This document shows positions 1-7,289 of a stretch of 34,034 nt of DNA, piece by piece. The stretch is from Candidatus Gottesmanbacteria bacterium (lineage in GTDB: Bacteria; Patescibacteriota; Microgenomatia; UBA10105; UBA927). How positions within the stretch are numbered: the stretch's first letter is position 1; the number at the start of each line of letters is the position of its first letter. Where the stretch lies: NCBI GenBank assembly GCA_023245335.1, contig JAHFKK010000001.1, positions 1,064,019 to 1,098,052 of the forward strand, read 5' to 3'. A model generated the notes under the pieces. The model saw nothing but the letters and a program-made list of their open reading frames with translations. It ran no database searches and was not told the DNA's origin. The position numbers were made by a program, and so were the translations under genes.

Positions 1-120
1 TTGGCCTTCTGCTACCGGTCCAGCCGACAAGTTGATATTCACCGCATGTGCTGTTAAGGCGCCGGCGAAAAATATGCCTGCGACCACTACGAGAATTAGG
101 ACAATCCTTCCGACAGTCAT
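1..120 (-). CDS. Exported protein, N-terminal fragment (runs off window)
   Basis: The minus strand reads ATG at 120 with GAGAGG five nt upstream, then an N-terminus MTVGRIVLILVVVAGIFFAG that looks like a signal peptide or membrane anchor. It is followed by TAHAVNINLSAGPVAEGQ, where the window ends. The start lies one nt beyond the stop of the lipoprotein gene upstream (122-1009), so it is the next cistron of the same operon. The reading frame is open to position 1 and the C-terminus is not visible. I cannot name a family. An alternative is a single-pass membrane protein rather than a cleaved precursor; THA|VNI would be an acceptable signal-peptidase I site. Confidence 0.7.
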   Translation of the reverse strand, partial: MTVGRIVLILVVVAGIFFAGALTAHAVNINLSAGPVAEGQ

Positions 121-121
121 G

Positions 122-1009
122 TTAACCTCTCATCCGTGGGTATCTTTGATTACGATCTCCTGAATGCACCTCTTCGGCGACAAATCTGCCAAAGCCTGGA
201 GACACATCAGTATTATGCCGCCGGTCAAAGCCTTGCAACATTGCGAGAATGACGCTTATAGGAATTAATTGACCTTTGGTATATTGCCGTAACTGATTGC
301 CTATTTCCGGTCTGAATTCAGATGGCACTTGGTGAGCTTGCATATACTTCACTAACCATTTCGCCAACGTTTCGACCGGTATGCCATCTGATGTACCTGG
401 AGCAGGCAAAGTCTGTTGAGCTTGACCCTGTTTCATTAACATCGCGGCATAGGCTTGACCGATTTGGACTGTCACCTTGGCTATTGCCCGTTGCGGAGCG
501 CTTATTCCCCAAAATGCAACGTAAAGCAATATGGCTAAAATTAACCCTCCGATTGTACCGAAGAGTAGCCATGGCCAATATCCAGGTGTTCCGGACTGTC
601 CGCTTTTGCCAGAAACCGATGCCCCGTTGACATATTGAATGTACAACTTACCGGGACAACCAAGGACGCCTCCGCATACAGGATTCCATCCTAATGGCAT
701 ATCACGAACAAACACACCGTCTTCCGTAAACTGTTTCCAGCCGGTAAACGGTGTTGCCGTCGGGGATGGTGTAACGGACGGTGTAGGTGATTGCGTCGGC
801 GTTTCTGTCGGCTCTAACGTTGGCGTTCTCGTTGGCAAATCCGTACCTGCAGCAATTAAAGTATTCGCTGCATTGGCCACGACGGTTGAACCCCAGGCTG
901 TTTGCGTCACTGCATATTGCGTGGCCATAGCATCCTGTTGTTCCTGCGTAGCGCATCCTGCCAAAAGAACTGCAAGGAGAATGAGCGGTCCGTACCTAAT
1001 GAGATTCAC
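122..1009 (-). CDS. Lipoprotein with PT-rich linker and internal membrane segment
   Basis: A 295-residue protein. A basic N-terminus and hydrophobic stretch end in the lipobox LAGC (Cys19), so it should be lipidated on the outer face of the membrane. Residues about 56-87 are a Pro/Thr/Ser linker (repeated TPT/SPT). A short Cys-containing segment (NPVCGGVLGCPG) follows, then one strong transmembrane helix at about 145-170 (WPWLLFGTIGGLILAILLYV), and a soluble C-terminal part of about 125 residues. A lipid anchor plus a later helix would place the C-terminal part in the cytoplasm. The start is GTG at 1009, chosen because AGGAGG lies five nt upstream. It is in the operon between a 193-residue membrane protein and the gene that leaves the window. 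The linker style resembles Chloroflexi and Microgenomates surface proteins. Function unknown. Confidence 0.75.
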   Translation of the reverse strand: MNLIRYGPLILLAVLLAGCATQEQQDAMATQYAVTQTAWGSTVVANAANTLIAAGTDLPTRTPTLEPTETPTQSPTPSVTPSPTATPFTGWKQFTEDGVFVRDMPLGWNPVCGGVLGCPGKLYIQYVNGASVSGKSGQSGTPGYWPWLLFGTIGGLILAILLYVAFWGISAPQRAIAKVTVQIGQAYAAMLMKQGQAQQTLPAPGTSDGIPVETLAKWLVKYMQAHQVPSEFRPEIGNQLRQYTKGQLIPISVILAMLQGFDRRHNTDVSPGFGRFVAEEVHSGDRNQRYPRMRG

Positions 1010-1020
1010 CTTCTCCTCCT

Positions 1021-1602
1021 TTATCCAATCGCCAGATAGTAAATGGCCGTCAACAGCAGGACTATATTGGCAAAAAACGGCAACAGATGTGTTCCCTGTT
1101 CTTCCAATGAGTCAGGAAATGCCACTGTTATAACTTGCACAAAACCAAATAACGCAAGCAAGGCCGTTTTTGGTTGACCAATAAGCCACTCTGTTATAAA
1201 AAACGCAATCCATATAAGCATGGCAAGAACATAGGTCCACACAGATTTATTACCGATGACATACTTAGGGACTATATTGCCATGCCCATCATCCTCAGTT
1301 TCAATGACCTCTTCTGCAGATGATGTTTGTGGATGCTCGTAACGATCACCGCGCAGCAAAAATCCTGCATACGTCAACGCAAACGCGACGTAGAACCCAG
1401 TGAGAATAACCAAGGTCCTTTCACTCTGAGGATTCGCGTATAGTGCGGGAGCAAACCCAGATAAACCTCGGAAAGCCACCGCCAGAAAAAAAACCAATAT
1501 TCCCCAGAGCTTCGTCATCTGACGTAGGAGGTTTATGCCCCGTCCTGTCGCTAGCTGCAATTGATATTGCAGGTCAAACAGTTGCGTAAAATATTCTCGC
1601 AT
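1021..1602 (-). CDS. Multi-pass membrane protein of unknown function
   Basis: A 193-residue protein starting MREYFTQLFDLQYQLQ. I chose ATG 1602 rather than the longer open frame to 1695 because the longer form would overlap the SPFH gene, which ends at 1613, and because GTGAGG precedes 1602. About four or five hydrophobic segments are visible: LWGILVFFLAVAFRGLSGF, TLVILTGFYVAFALTYAGFL, VWTYVLAMLIWIAFFITEWL, TALLALFGFVQVITVAF and FFANIVLLLTAIYYLAIG. An acidic loop (SSAEEVIETEDDGHG) sits between the second and third. It lies 10 nt downstream of the SPFH gene and 11 nt upstream of the lipoprotein gene, so the three are probably co-translated and may form one membrane complex (inference). No family recognised. 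Confidence 0.72.
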   Translation of the reverse strand: MREYFTQLFDLQYQLQLATGRGINLLRQMTKLWGILVFFLAVAFRGLSGFAPALYANPQSERTLVILTGFYVAFALTYAGFLLRGDRYEHPQTSSAEEVIETEDDGHGNIVPKYVIGNKSVWTYVLAMLIWIAFFITEWLIGQPKTALLALFGFVQVITVAFPDSLEEQGTHLLPFFANIVLLLTAIYYLAIG

Positions 1603-1612
1603 GTCAGCCTCA

Positions 1613-2512
1613 CTATGATTTAATCCCGACGAGATCGAGCAGATCCTTACCAGCTTGGACAAATGTATTCCAGCCGGCAGTGCGCACTGCTTCAATCCAT
1701 TCGAGTTTCACATATAGAGCTTCGCCAAGGTGATCCGCAGCCTTTTTACGACCTTCAGCCTGAATACGCTCCGCAGTAGCATCTGCTTCTGCGCCGATGA
1801 CTCTATTCGCTGCGTCGTACATGGATTTCGGGTAGTTGATATCCATGATTCCGAACGCGCGGATTTCAACACCCCATTCCATTAGTAGCGAATTAGTCTG
1901 AATGAATCTCAGTATCTTTCGTTCGATATTTGGAAACTGTTTTTGTCCTTTAAGGGTATCAACGGTTTCTCCATGAAAACCTCGAACGACTTCACGCTGG
2001 ATCATATCGTCACTTTCTATTTCTGGATCACGGTCTGGCACGGAATTCAGAGTCAAATATGGATCTCTGAACCGTATGGCTCGTACATACCGCACCTTGA
2101 CGTCCGCTGGCTTATCACCGCCGAGCGGAATTGTAATTACACGAACGCGTTTTAGATCGAATGTTGCTGCGCGTCGTATTCGCTCTATGGGCCAGAGTAT
2201 GTGAATCGGTCCTTCCCCATGCGTGTCTTTTAACGCCTTTGCGAGACGGTAAACTACCGCAACATATTTATTGGGGACGAAATACCAGTTCATCGGTAAC
2301 AGGACATCGTAGATCACAAAAAGCCCTATCACCAAAGCGAACCAAACGGTCCACTGCATATCTGACGTCGGAGCAAGGACAATCAACGTAGCGAAAACAT
2401 ACACCACGCTGAAAAATGCCCAAATGCCTACACCGATTATGTTAATGAGCGGATGTCGAGTGCCCATCGGTTTTGGCGTTGATGCTTTTACGGTCGGTTT
2501 CTTTTCCATCAT
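1613..2512 (-). CDS. SPFH/band-7 domain membrane protein
   Basis: A 299-residue protein. Two hydrophobic segments at about residues 24-48 and 53-73 are followed by a band-7-type domain: 'VPNKYVAVVYRLAKAL...GPIHILWPIERI', then beta-rich stretches and 'ERKILRFIQTNSLLMEWGVEIRAFGIMDINYP', the usual SPFH pattern ending in a strand with 'WGVEI.....I.DI..P'. A C-terminal helix rich in Ala, Glu and Lys (ANRVIGAEADATAERIQAEG) follows, as in prohibitin/HflK/stomatin relatives. Such proteins form membrane-bound rings or scaffolds and often work with proteases or channel partners; the partner here is unknown. SD is AGGAAGGTGA before ATG 2512; a second ATG at 2509 is equally possible. The gene is central in the seven-gene operon, and its neighbours are small membrane proteins rather than the NfeD protease usually found next to bacterial SPFH genes. 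Confidence 0.8.
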   Translation of the reverse strand: MMEKKPTVKASTPKPMGTRHPLINIIGVGIWAFFSVVYVFATLIVLAPTSDMQWTVWFALVIGLFVIYDVLLPMNWYFVPNKYVAVVYRLAKALKDTHGEGPIHILWPIERIRRAATFDLKRVRVITIPLGGDKPADVKVRYVRAIRFRDPYLTLNSVPDRDPEIESDDMIQREVVRGFHGETVDTLKGQKQFPNIERKILRFIQTNSLLMEWGVEIRAFGIMDINYPKSMYDAANRVIGAEADATAERIQAEGRKKAADHLGEALYVKLEWIEAVRTAGWNTFVQAGKDLLDLVGIKS

Positions 2513-2525
2513 TCACCTTCCTCGC

Positions 2526-3269
2526 CTAAAAAACGGCCCGGCCTTCATGAACGGGCTCTTCCCATTGTTCTGCGTCCGCTTCTTCACCGACTTCTTCTTG
2601 TGAATCTTTAATCCCCAACAGGTCGCACACGGTCGATTTAGCGGCTTGCAGTAGATTCTGCGGAACGAGCCCATCCTTTATGGCGTTACGTATGGCTTCA
2701 GCCGTTGACGCTCGAGCGGTACGGTCATTTGTCACCGACTGTAAACCAAGTTGCTCCAGTAACTTTGCCGTATTAACGGTGACATCTCCTTTGCTACTCG
2801 TCAGCTTAATTGCGCTGATGATCTGCTCCGTAACCGAGGGTGTTATATGACCGGATTGTATTGCTTCCGCAATATTTTCATGCGTTTGTTCTTGACCATG
2901 GGACTTATTCCCCAATTGATAAAGTATCGCCCCAAAAATCACAATCCAAATCAAAGCACCGGCCGTCGCACCCAACCAGGGCGACCATACAGGCCAATCG
3001 CTGGGCATCATCTCTGACCACTGGTAGTAGCCAAATACCATGACCATACTAAAATTCACTAAGAGTAATGCACCCCGAACGAACCTGTTCTGGTTATTGG
3101 CAATCACATACAGTGTGAACATGGCATACACCAATGCAGCCATCCCAAACAAACTAAACTTTTGGGATACGAACAACCGGAGAAGCCAGGCGACAAGCAG
3201 CGACAATGCTATCGGAACAGTCAGCCAGAAGCCAAAAGTTCCAACTGTTTGTTGTCGGGAACCAGCCAT
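2526..3269 (-). CDS. Membrane protein with acidic cytoplasmic tail
   Basis: A 247-residue protein starting MAGSRQQTVGTFGFWL. The longer open frame to 3392 has an Arg-rich out-of-character start and overlaps the previous gene; ATG 3269 has AGGAGG seven nt upstream and is preferred. About four or five transmembrane helices occupy residues 10-130, followed by a soluble helical region with two similar segments (ENIAEAIQSGHITPSVTEQI and TAEAIRNAIKDGLVPQNLLQ), perhaps a duplicated small helical motif, and an acidic end (SQEEVGEEADAEQWEEP). It starts one nt after the previous cistron stops and ends 13 nt before the SPFH gene. No family recognised. Several short TMs with a helical tail would suit a partner of the SPFH scaffold (inference). 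Confidence 0.72.
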   Translation of the reverse strand: MAGSRQQTVGTFGFWLTVPIALSLLVAWLLRLFVSQKFSLFGMAALVYAMFTLYVIANNQNRFVRGALLLVNFSMVMVFGYYQWSEMMPSDWPVWSPWLGATAGALIWIVIFGAILYQLGNKSHGQEQTHENIAEAIQSGHITPSVTEQIISAIKLTSSKGDVTVNTAKLLEQLGLQSVTNDRTARASTAEAIRNAIKDGLVPQNLLQAAKSTVCDLLGIKDSQEEVGEEADAEQWEEPVHEGRAVF

Positions 3270-3270
3270 G

Positions 3271-3588
3271 TCATGCCTCCTCTTCGGTCTCACCCGTGTT
3301 ACTGGCCTCTGCCGCGATCTTCTCTGCCTCACCACTGAGCTGAGCAGCAATCTTCTCGGCTTCGGCGAGGATCGCGTTTGCCGCCTCATCAAATTCGATC
3401 GTCAATTCACTCTTACCTTCAGCGATAGCCATCGAACCAAACAATGTCTTCACGACGGCGCGTACCGGATCAATTAGGTGAATTCTTTTGATTGGTTTGT
3501 GACCCGCCAATCCTAAAAGCTCAGCGAAGCCGCTGGCGATCGAACCGAATAAAGGTTGTCTTTCCGTATGAATAGGTTGATCTGCCAT
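3271..3588 (-). CDS. Small Ala/Glu-rich protein of unknown function
   Basis: A 105-residue protein, MADQPIHTERQPLFGSIASG at the N-terminus. No transmembrane segment is obvious. The C-terminal 45 residues are an amphipathic Ala/Glu-rich helix with a repeated EAEKIAA unit (AEAEKIAAQLSGEAEKIAAEAS), so a coiled coil or oligomerisation helix is likely. ATG 3588 directly follows GTG 3591; AAGGTG lies four nt upstream of the ATG. It is the second gene of the operon, 304 nt downstream of the basic peptide gene and one nt before the next membrane protein. Function unknown. Confidence 0.68.
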   Translation of the reverse strand: MADQPIHTERQPLFGSIASGFAELLGLAGHKPIKRIHLIDPVRAVVKTLFGSMAIAEGKSELTIEFDEAANAILAEAEKIAAQLSGEAEKIAAEASNTGETEEEA

Positions 3589-3892
3589 CACACACCTTGC
3601 CTTTCGTGTTAGTTATTTCATGGTTAATTAGCATGCAACAACCTGGCAAAAATTCTATCGTTATGACTTCCGACTTGTCAGGACTAGTCTAAAACTAGCT
3701 TCGGACATCCAGACAGAATTTTCGCTCCTTGCAGAAAAGCCTTTTTCAGCCACTCTCCTTTCGTTGCGCATTTAACCGACACAGGATTGTGCCGGGTGGA
3801 AATAAACAGACTCGACTGCATTCGACAGCCGGTCTGACAATTTGTGGGCCAGACCCGTAGGTCTGGGTCTGGCTTTTAAGCAGGAGGTGTTC
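3589..3892. other. Intergenic region between basic peptide gene and operon body
   Basis: About 300 nt with no credible open frame. It contains a small hairpin CTAGT-CTAAA-ACTAG at 3684-3698 and the strong hairpin described separately at 3848-3873. The second operon promoter could lie here, but I see no convincing -35/-10 pair. Confidence 0.5.
3848..3877 (+). terminator. Hairpin with short T tract (possible terminator on plus strand)
   Basis: GCCAGACCC (3848-3856) pairs perfectly with GGGTCTGGC (3865-3873) and is followed by TTTT on the plus strand. On the minus strand, the direction of the neighbouring genes, no U-tract follows the stem, so there it would act as a structured element just after the 41-residue gene rather than a classical terminator. 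Confidence 0.4.
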
Positions 3893-4018
3893 TTAACGCT
3901 TTGCAGGATCGCGTCTCGGTTTGCCTTTACGTTTGATAACGTTGATCTTTTTTCGTTTCACAACGACGACCTTTGGCTTACGTGCTTCGCGATCCGATTT
4001 CGGTGTTGTCAATGACAT
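3893..4018 (-). CDS. Very basic 41-residue peptide
   Basis: MSLTTPKSDREARKPKVVVV then KRKKINVIKRKGKPRRDPAKR: about 17 of 41 residues are Lys or Arg and there is no hydrophobic helix. The start at 4018 is fixed by an excellent SD (AGGAGGTG, five nt before the ATG), stronger than most in the window, which is the main reason to believe the gene is real. It is the first cistron on the left minus-strand operon side, with a hairpin at 3848-3873 after it. A nucleic-acid-binding or ribosome-associated role would fit the charge, but this is inference from composition only. Confidence 0.6.
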   Translation of the reverse strand: MSLTTPKSDREARKPKVVVVKRKKINVIKRKGKPRRDPAKR

Positions 4019-4291
4019 GACACACCTCCTCTTTAAGATACCAACAGACTTCCGTGTGGTTGTCTGCATGGTTTCATAAGTAGCCCGTCCAGACTTGCGT
4101 CGTGGATGGGAATTCATGGGGAGAGTCCACGAATATATACGAGTATTCAATTGTTTGAATCCACTAATTCTTTTCTTTCTCTCCTGATATTTGCATCGGT
4201 TATCCCCCAAAACATTGGAAATCCCCCGATATGTTGTTATCAGATCTAACTCTGATCTCTTTCTGACTTTCTAACATTATTTAATTCCCTC

Positions 4292-4350
4292 ATAGATATA
4301 TAGACAAAAGAAACGACCATTGTGGTCATCTCCTCAATCTATATATCTAT
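4292..4350. repeat. Nested perfect inverted repeat
   Basis: ATAGATATATAGA (4292-4304) and TCTATATATCTAT (4338-4350) are exact reverse complements. In the 33-nt loop lies a second small palindrome, GACCA-TTG-TGGTC (4315-4327). No U-tract follows on either strand, so this is not an ordinary terminator. It could be a cruciform, a protein-binding site or an RNA hairpin. Confidence 0.75.
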
Positions 4351-4630
4351 GCGGCTTACTTATGATGCACTACTTCCATGCGTATTTGAAAGGAGTTTTG
4401 CCTTCCGTACCGATCTCATACCTCTAGGAGCCACAAAAGACCGCTATCACCTATGATCTAACGTTTTGACCACAGAGACACTGTCTCACTGACGCCTTTC
4501 TCGTTTTGTAACACCCCTCACCTATAACTCTTTATTCAATTTCCTTCGTTCACTTGTTAACGTGCGCTTTGAGACAACCCGAACAAACCACCTCGATTAT
4601 GAGGCTATTCAGGCTTGCCAAAGCACTAAA

Positions 4631-4743
4631 CGAACACAATTCGTCTACAGGTGACGCTTTGTCACCCTGACAAACTCTTGGCCTTTATGGGGCCAGGGGC
4701 GCGGATCTTCCTGTCCAAAAGATCCGCGCCTCCAACCCCTTTT
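4631..4743. ncRNA. Candidate structured RNA or hairpin array
   Basis: Four stems follow one another: CGAA/TTCG (4631-4643), GGTGAC/GTCACC (4650-4666), TTGGCC/GGCCAG (about 4679-4696) and a perfect 12-bp stem GGCGCGGATCTT/AAGATCCGCGCC (4698-4709 with 4719-4730). A short TTTT tract lies at 4740-4743 on the plus strand, 9 nt after the last stem. I do not recognise RNase P, tmRNA, SRP or 6S consensus elements. Strand and ends are uncertain; plus is favoured only by the T tract. Confidence 0.35.
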
Positions 4744-4816
4744 GTGATCTGCCATATCTTCCCTCTCGCCTCATCCCACTATTCGTAGCGCGGCTCGAGG
4801 AGCGATAATCAGCGGA

Positions 4817-4869
4817 TTGATGGTTAGATAAGCCCGCGAATAAGGATTCGCTTGCCAACTAACCATCAA
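4817..4869. repeat. Inverted repeat with inner stem
   Basis: TTGATGGTTAG (4817-4827) is the exact reverse complement of CTAACCATCAA (4859-4869). An inner stem GCGAAT-AAGG-ATTCGC (4836-4851) extends it into a long two-part hairpin. A-tract on the plus strand after the right arm, so no U-tract for a plus-strand terminator; on the minus strand the U-tract precedes the stem. Possible RNA structure or binding site. Confidence 0.7.
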
Positions 4870-4924
4870 AAAAAGCTCAGTTAAGAGCCTTGTACCGCCA
4901 AGCGGATTTATGTATGTATAGATC

Positions 4925-4991
4925 GGACAGATCTAGACAGCCGGACAGACCGGACAGCTTTCTCGGCAGGGACCAGACAGATCTCGGACAG
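4925..4991 (+). repeat. Cluster of GGACAG short direct repeats
   Basis: GGACAG occurs at 4925-4930, 4943-4948, 4952-4957 and 4986-4991, with related AGACAG at 4935-4940 and 4975-4980. A longer unit, GACAGATCT followed by .GACAG, is present twice (starting 4926 and 4976, 50 bp apart). It lies 60-130 nt upstream of the wzy-like start codon. Confidence 0.6.
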
Positions 4992-5038
4992 GACATATCC
5001 TATAGCATATTTTGGGTCAAAAATCAACCTAATCATGG

Positions 5039-5044
5039 TATACT
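5039..5044 (+). promoter_or_regulatory. -10 box TATACT, leaderless spacing
   Basis: TATACT ends seven nt before ATG 5052, so transcription should begin at or within a base or two of the start codon. No clear -35 box is visible 17 nt upstream. Confidence 0.5.
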
Positions 5045-5051
5045 TGGCCCT

Positions 5052-7289
5052 ATGGGACTCATACGTTGGTGTGACAGGCTCATTACGGGTGGTTACTTCC
5101 TGCTGTTTGCTCTCGTGCCGCTTCTTTTGACTCCCTGGAATTACGAACTCTTTGAATACAACAAAATGATGGCCGTTTATGGCCTCACGGTCATTATCCT
5201 AGCGAGCTGGGTGACGAAAATGCTCGTGCAAAAGGAATTTCGCGTGCGCCGGACGGTTCTCGACGTCCCGATAGTATTATTTGTGCTTTCACAGCTTGTC
5301 AGTGCGGCCTTTTCTCTGGATCCGCACGTATCGTGGTTTGGGTACTACAGTAGGTTTAACGGCGGCATGTGGTCAGTATTCTCCTACGTCATCCTCTACT
5401 ACGGGTTCGTTTCCAACTTCGCTCCTTCCGAAACGCCCACACGAACCAAAAATCAAAAAATGAATGCAAAAAACAGCGCTATGATTCCGCACGATGAATC
5501 CAAAGCCACAACCACGAAGTTTCTCCAGGCCTCCCTCATCACGGCGACGCTCGTTGCAGTGTATGGGGTACTTGAGCATATGGGGATCGACAAACACGTC
5601 TGGATACAGGACGTACAGAACCGCGTCTTCAGCACTCTGGGGCAACCCAACTGGCTGGCGGCCTACCTTGTGGCACTCACACCGCTTACGTGGTTTTTCG
5701 CGCTCAATACTCAATACACAATGACCAATAATACTCAAAAAAGGGTGAGGGACATTCATTGGATATTGAGTATTGTATATTGGATATTGTCCGCTCTCTT
5801 TTTCCTCACCCTACTCTATACCCGCAGCCGTTCAGGACTCTTGGGTTTGGCTGTAGCGGATGTCGTGTTCTGGGGAATCGTTTTGCTTCAAAGGAAATTC
5901 AACAAAACCACTTCCTACTCACTACTCACTATTCACTGTCTTTTTGCACTCATTATCTTTATTAACGGCACCAACATCGCACAAATAGATAGATACGTTA
6001 CCCTCGACGGATGGAAAGCAGCGCTTAGTAAGCAGAACACAGAAAGTAGTAAACAGACAACACAAAAAACGACCTATACCGCACCCGCATTGGAATCCGG
6101 AGGGACGGAATCAGGGACGATACGGAAATACGTCTGGGAAGCCGCGATACGGGCTTGGCGAAGCAGTACCAAAACCATGCTGATCGGTACCGGCACCGAA
6201 ACATTTGCGTTCGCCTTTTATCAGTTCCGGCCGGTCGGACATAACCAGACGTCCGAATGGGATTTCCTCTATAACAAAGCCCACAATGAATACCTGAACT
6301 ACCTCGCCACGACGGGTATCTTTGGTTTAGGAAGCTATCTCCTCATGCTTCTGGCCTTCACCATATGGTTTGGTAAAACCCAATTCACGAAACGTGATCT
6401 CCAACCGGATAATAAAAATCTTCAGTGGTCTCCCGACATGGGAGACTGGATACTGACCTCTGCCCTATTTGCCGGCTGGCTGTCCATATTGATCACGAAC
6501 TTTTTCGGTTTCTCGGTCGTCGTGACGCAAGTGAGCCTCTTTCTTTTCCCGGCCGCCGCCATATCCTTAAGCGACAAAACGGAGCCCGCATATCTTCGCA
6601 TACCGCTCTCGGTTCCGGCTTGGATATCATGGTTTCCTATCCTCGTCGCACTCTGGCTTATCACGACACTTTCTTCCATGTGGTACGCGGATAAGCAGTT
6701 CGCACTGGGCTACCAATATGACCGGGCGGGACTCTATGGTCAGGCCATGCCCGCGCTCCTTTCCGCCCTTGCCATAAACCCGAATGAGCCGCTCTACCAT
6801 GATGAAATTTCTACGGCTTACGCAGCCCTTGCGACCGGTTCGTTTACGGCGACCAAGAACGCAACACAGGCCGCACAGTTGGCACAAAGTGCTATGGCCG
6901 AAAGCGATAAAGCACTCGAGATATCTCCCAAAAACGTGAACTTCCTCAAATCCAGGACCAAAGTCTATTACACATTGTCAGCTCTGGACCCTTCATTCAA
7001 CACTGCCGCTATACATACGCTGAATCAAGCCGCGAAGCTCTCGCCAAACGACCCGAAAATTTATTATAACCTCGCGATCCTCCTGGGTCGGGAACAACAG
7101 AATGACGGGGCGATCAAAGATCTCCTCCAGGCAAAAGTTCTGAAGCCCGACTACCGCGATGCGTATAATGCGCTCAATATATTTTACGGCGAGATGGGGA
7201 AAAAAGCCGAAGCGCGGGCAATACTCGAAGAGTATCTGACGAAGATAAACCCTGATGATGCTGATTTTAAAACAAGAGCGGCAAAATGA
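5052..7289 (+). CDS. O-antigen ligase/polymerase (Wzy)-like protein with C-terminal TPRs
   Basis: A 745-residue membrane protein starting MGLIRWCDRLITGGYF; the open frame begins further upstream but that part is GGACAG-repeat sequence without a start signal, and ATG 5052 has a -10 box seven nt before it. About twelve hydrophobic segments surround the typical Wzy_C loop ('LIGTGTETFAFAFYQFRP...NKAHNEYLNYLATTGIFGLGSYL'). The last ~170 residues are TPR-like helices ('PLYHDEISTAYAAL', 'PKIYYNLAILLGREQQNDGAIKDL'). The family joins or polymerises lipid-linked glycans at the outer face of the membrane; here it may act on surface glycan or glycoprotein. Stop overlaps the def start (ATGA). Two stretches look like in-frame repeat insertions: about residues 218-242 and 290-297. 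UDP-sugar supply could come from the galU-like gene at 30868. Confidence 0.85.
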   Translation: MGLIRWCDRLITGGYFLLFALVPLLLTPWNYELFEYNKMMAVYGLTVIILASWVTKMLVQKEFRVRRTVLDVPIVLFVLSQLVSAAFSLDPHVSWFGYYSRFNGGMWSVFSYVILYYGFVSNFAPSETPTRTKNQKMNAKNSAMIPHDESKATTTKFLQASLITATLVAVYGVLEHMGIDKHVWIQDVQNRVFSTLGQPNWLAAYLVALTPLTWFFALNTQYTMTNNTQKRVRDIHWILSIVYWILSALFFLTLLYTRSRSGLLGLAVADVVFWGIVLLQRKFNKTTSYSLLTIHCLFALIIFINGTNIAQIDRYVTLDGWKAALSKQNTESSKQTTQKTTYTAPALESGGTESGTIRKYVWEAAIRAWRSSTKTMLIGTGTETFAFAFYQFRPVGHNQTSEWDFLYNKAHNEYLNYLATTGIFGLGSYLLMLLAFTIWFGKTQFTKRDLQPDNKNLQWSPDMGDWILTSALFAGWLSILITNFFGFSVVVTQVSLFLFPAAAISLSDKTEPAYLRIPLSVPAWISWFPILVALWLITTLSSMWYADKQFALGYQYDRAGLYGQAMPALLSALAINPNEPLYHDEISTAYAALATGSFTATKNATQAAQLAQSAMAESDKALEISPKNVNFLKSRTKVYYTLSALDPSFNTAAIHTLNQAAKLSPNDPKIYYNLAILLGREQQNDGAIKDLLQAKVLKPDYRDAYNALNIFYGEMGKKAEARAILEEYLTKINPDDADFKTRAAK
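5705..5775. repeat. Inverted repeat inside the wzy-like gene
   Basis: CAATACTCAATACACAATG (5705-5723) matches the reverse complement of 5757-5775 at 17 of 19 positions, with a 33-nt spacer. It is read in frame and encodes a poorly hydrophobic, Asn/Thr/Gln-rich piece between membrane segments. This looks like inserted repeat DNA rather than conserved coding sequence. Confidence 0.65.
5921..5934 (+). repeat. Copy 1 of ACTACTCACTATTC, in coding sequence
   Basis: The 14-mer ACTACTCACTATTC occurs here inside the wzy-like gene (SLLTIH) and again at 7967-7980 inside fmt (TTHYSL). Both are flanked by further CTATTCACT-like units, so a low-complexity repeat has spread within coding DNA. Confidence 0.6.

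Larger units (their letters stand above)
4019..5051. other. 1-kb gene-free region with hairpins and short repeats
   Basis: No open frame here has a start signal or sensible composition. The region holds a nested inverted repeat at 4292-4350, a run of hairpins at 4631-4730, an inverted repeat at 4817-4869, a cluster of GGACAG repeats at 4925-4991 and a -10 box for the next gene at 5039-5044. It separates the SD-led minus-strand operon from the plus-strand genes and may hold an unidentified structured RNA. Confidence 0.6.

Noticed and set aside
639-1133. Plus-strand open frame opposite the lipoprotein gene
   Set aside because: Its GVGVSVGS-type repeats are the antisense of the PT linker; no start signal, and it runs through two real genes.
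3848-3877. Terminator of the minus-strand operon
   Set aside because: The U-tract is on the plus-strand side only, so a simple minus-strand terminator is not supported.
4925-4991. CRISPR array
   Set aside because: The repeats are six bases long with irregular short spacing and no cas genes are near. No CRISPR array was seen anywhere in the window.
4890-5051. Extended N-terminus of the wzy-like protein
   Set aside because: The extra frame is built from GGACAG repeats, is strongly charged, lacks a start signal, and precedes a -10 box with good spacing to ATG 5052.
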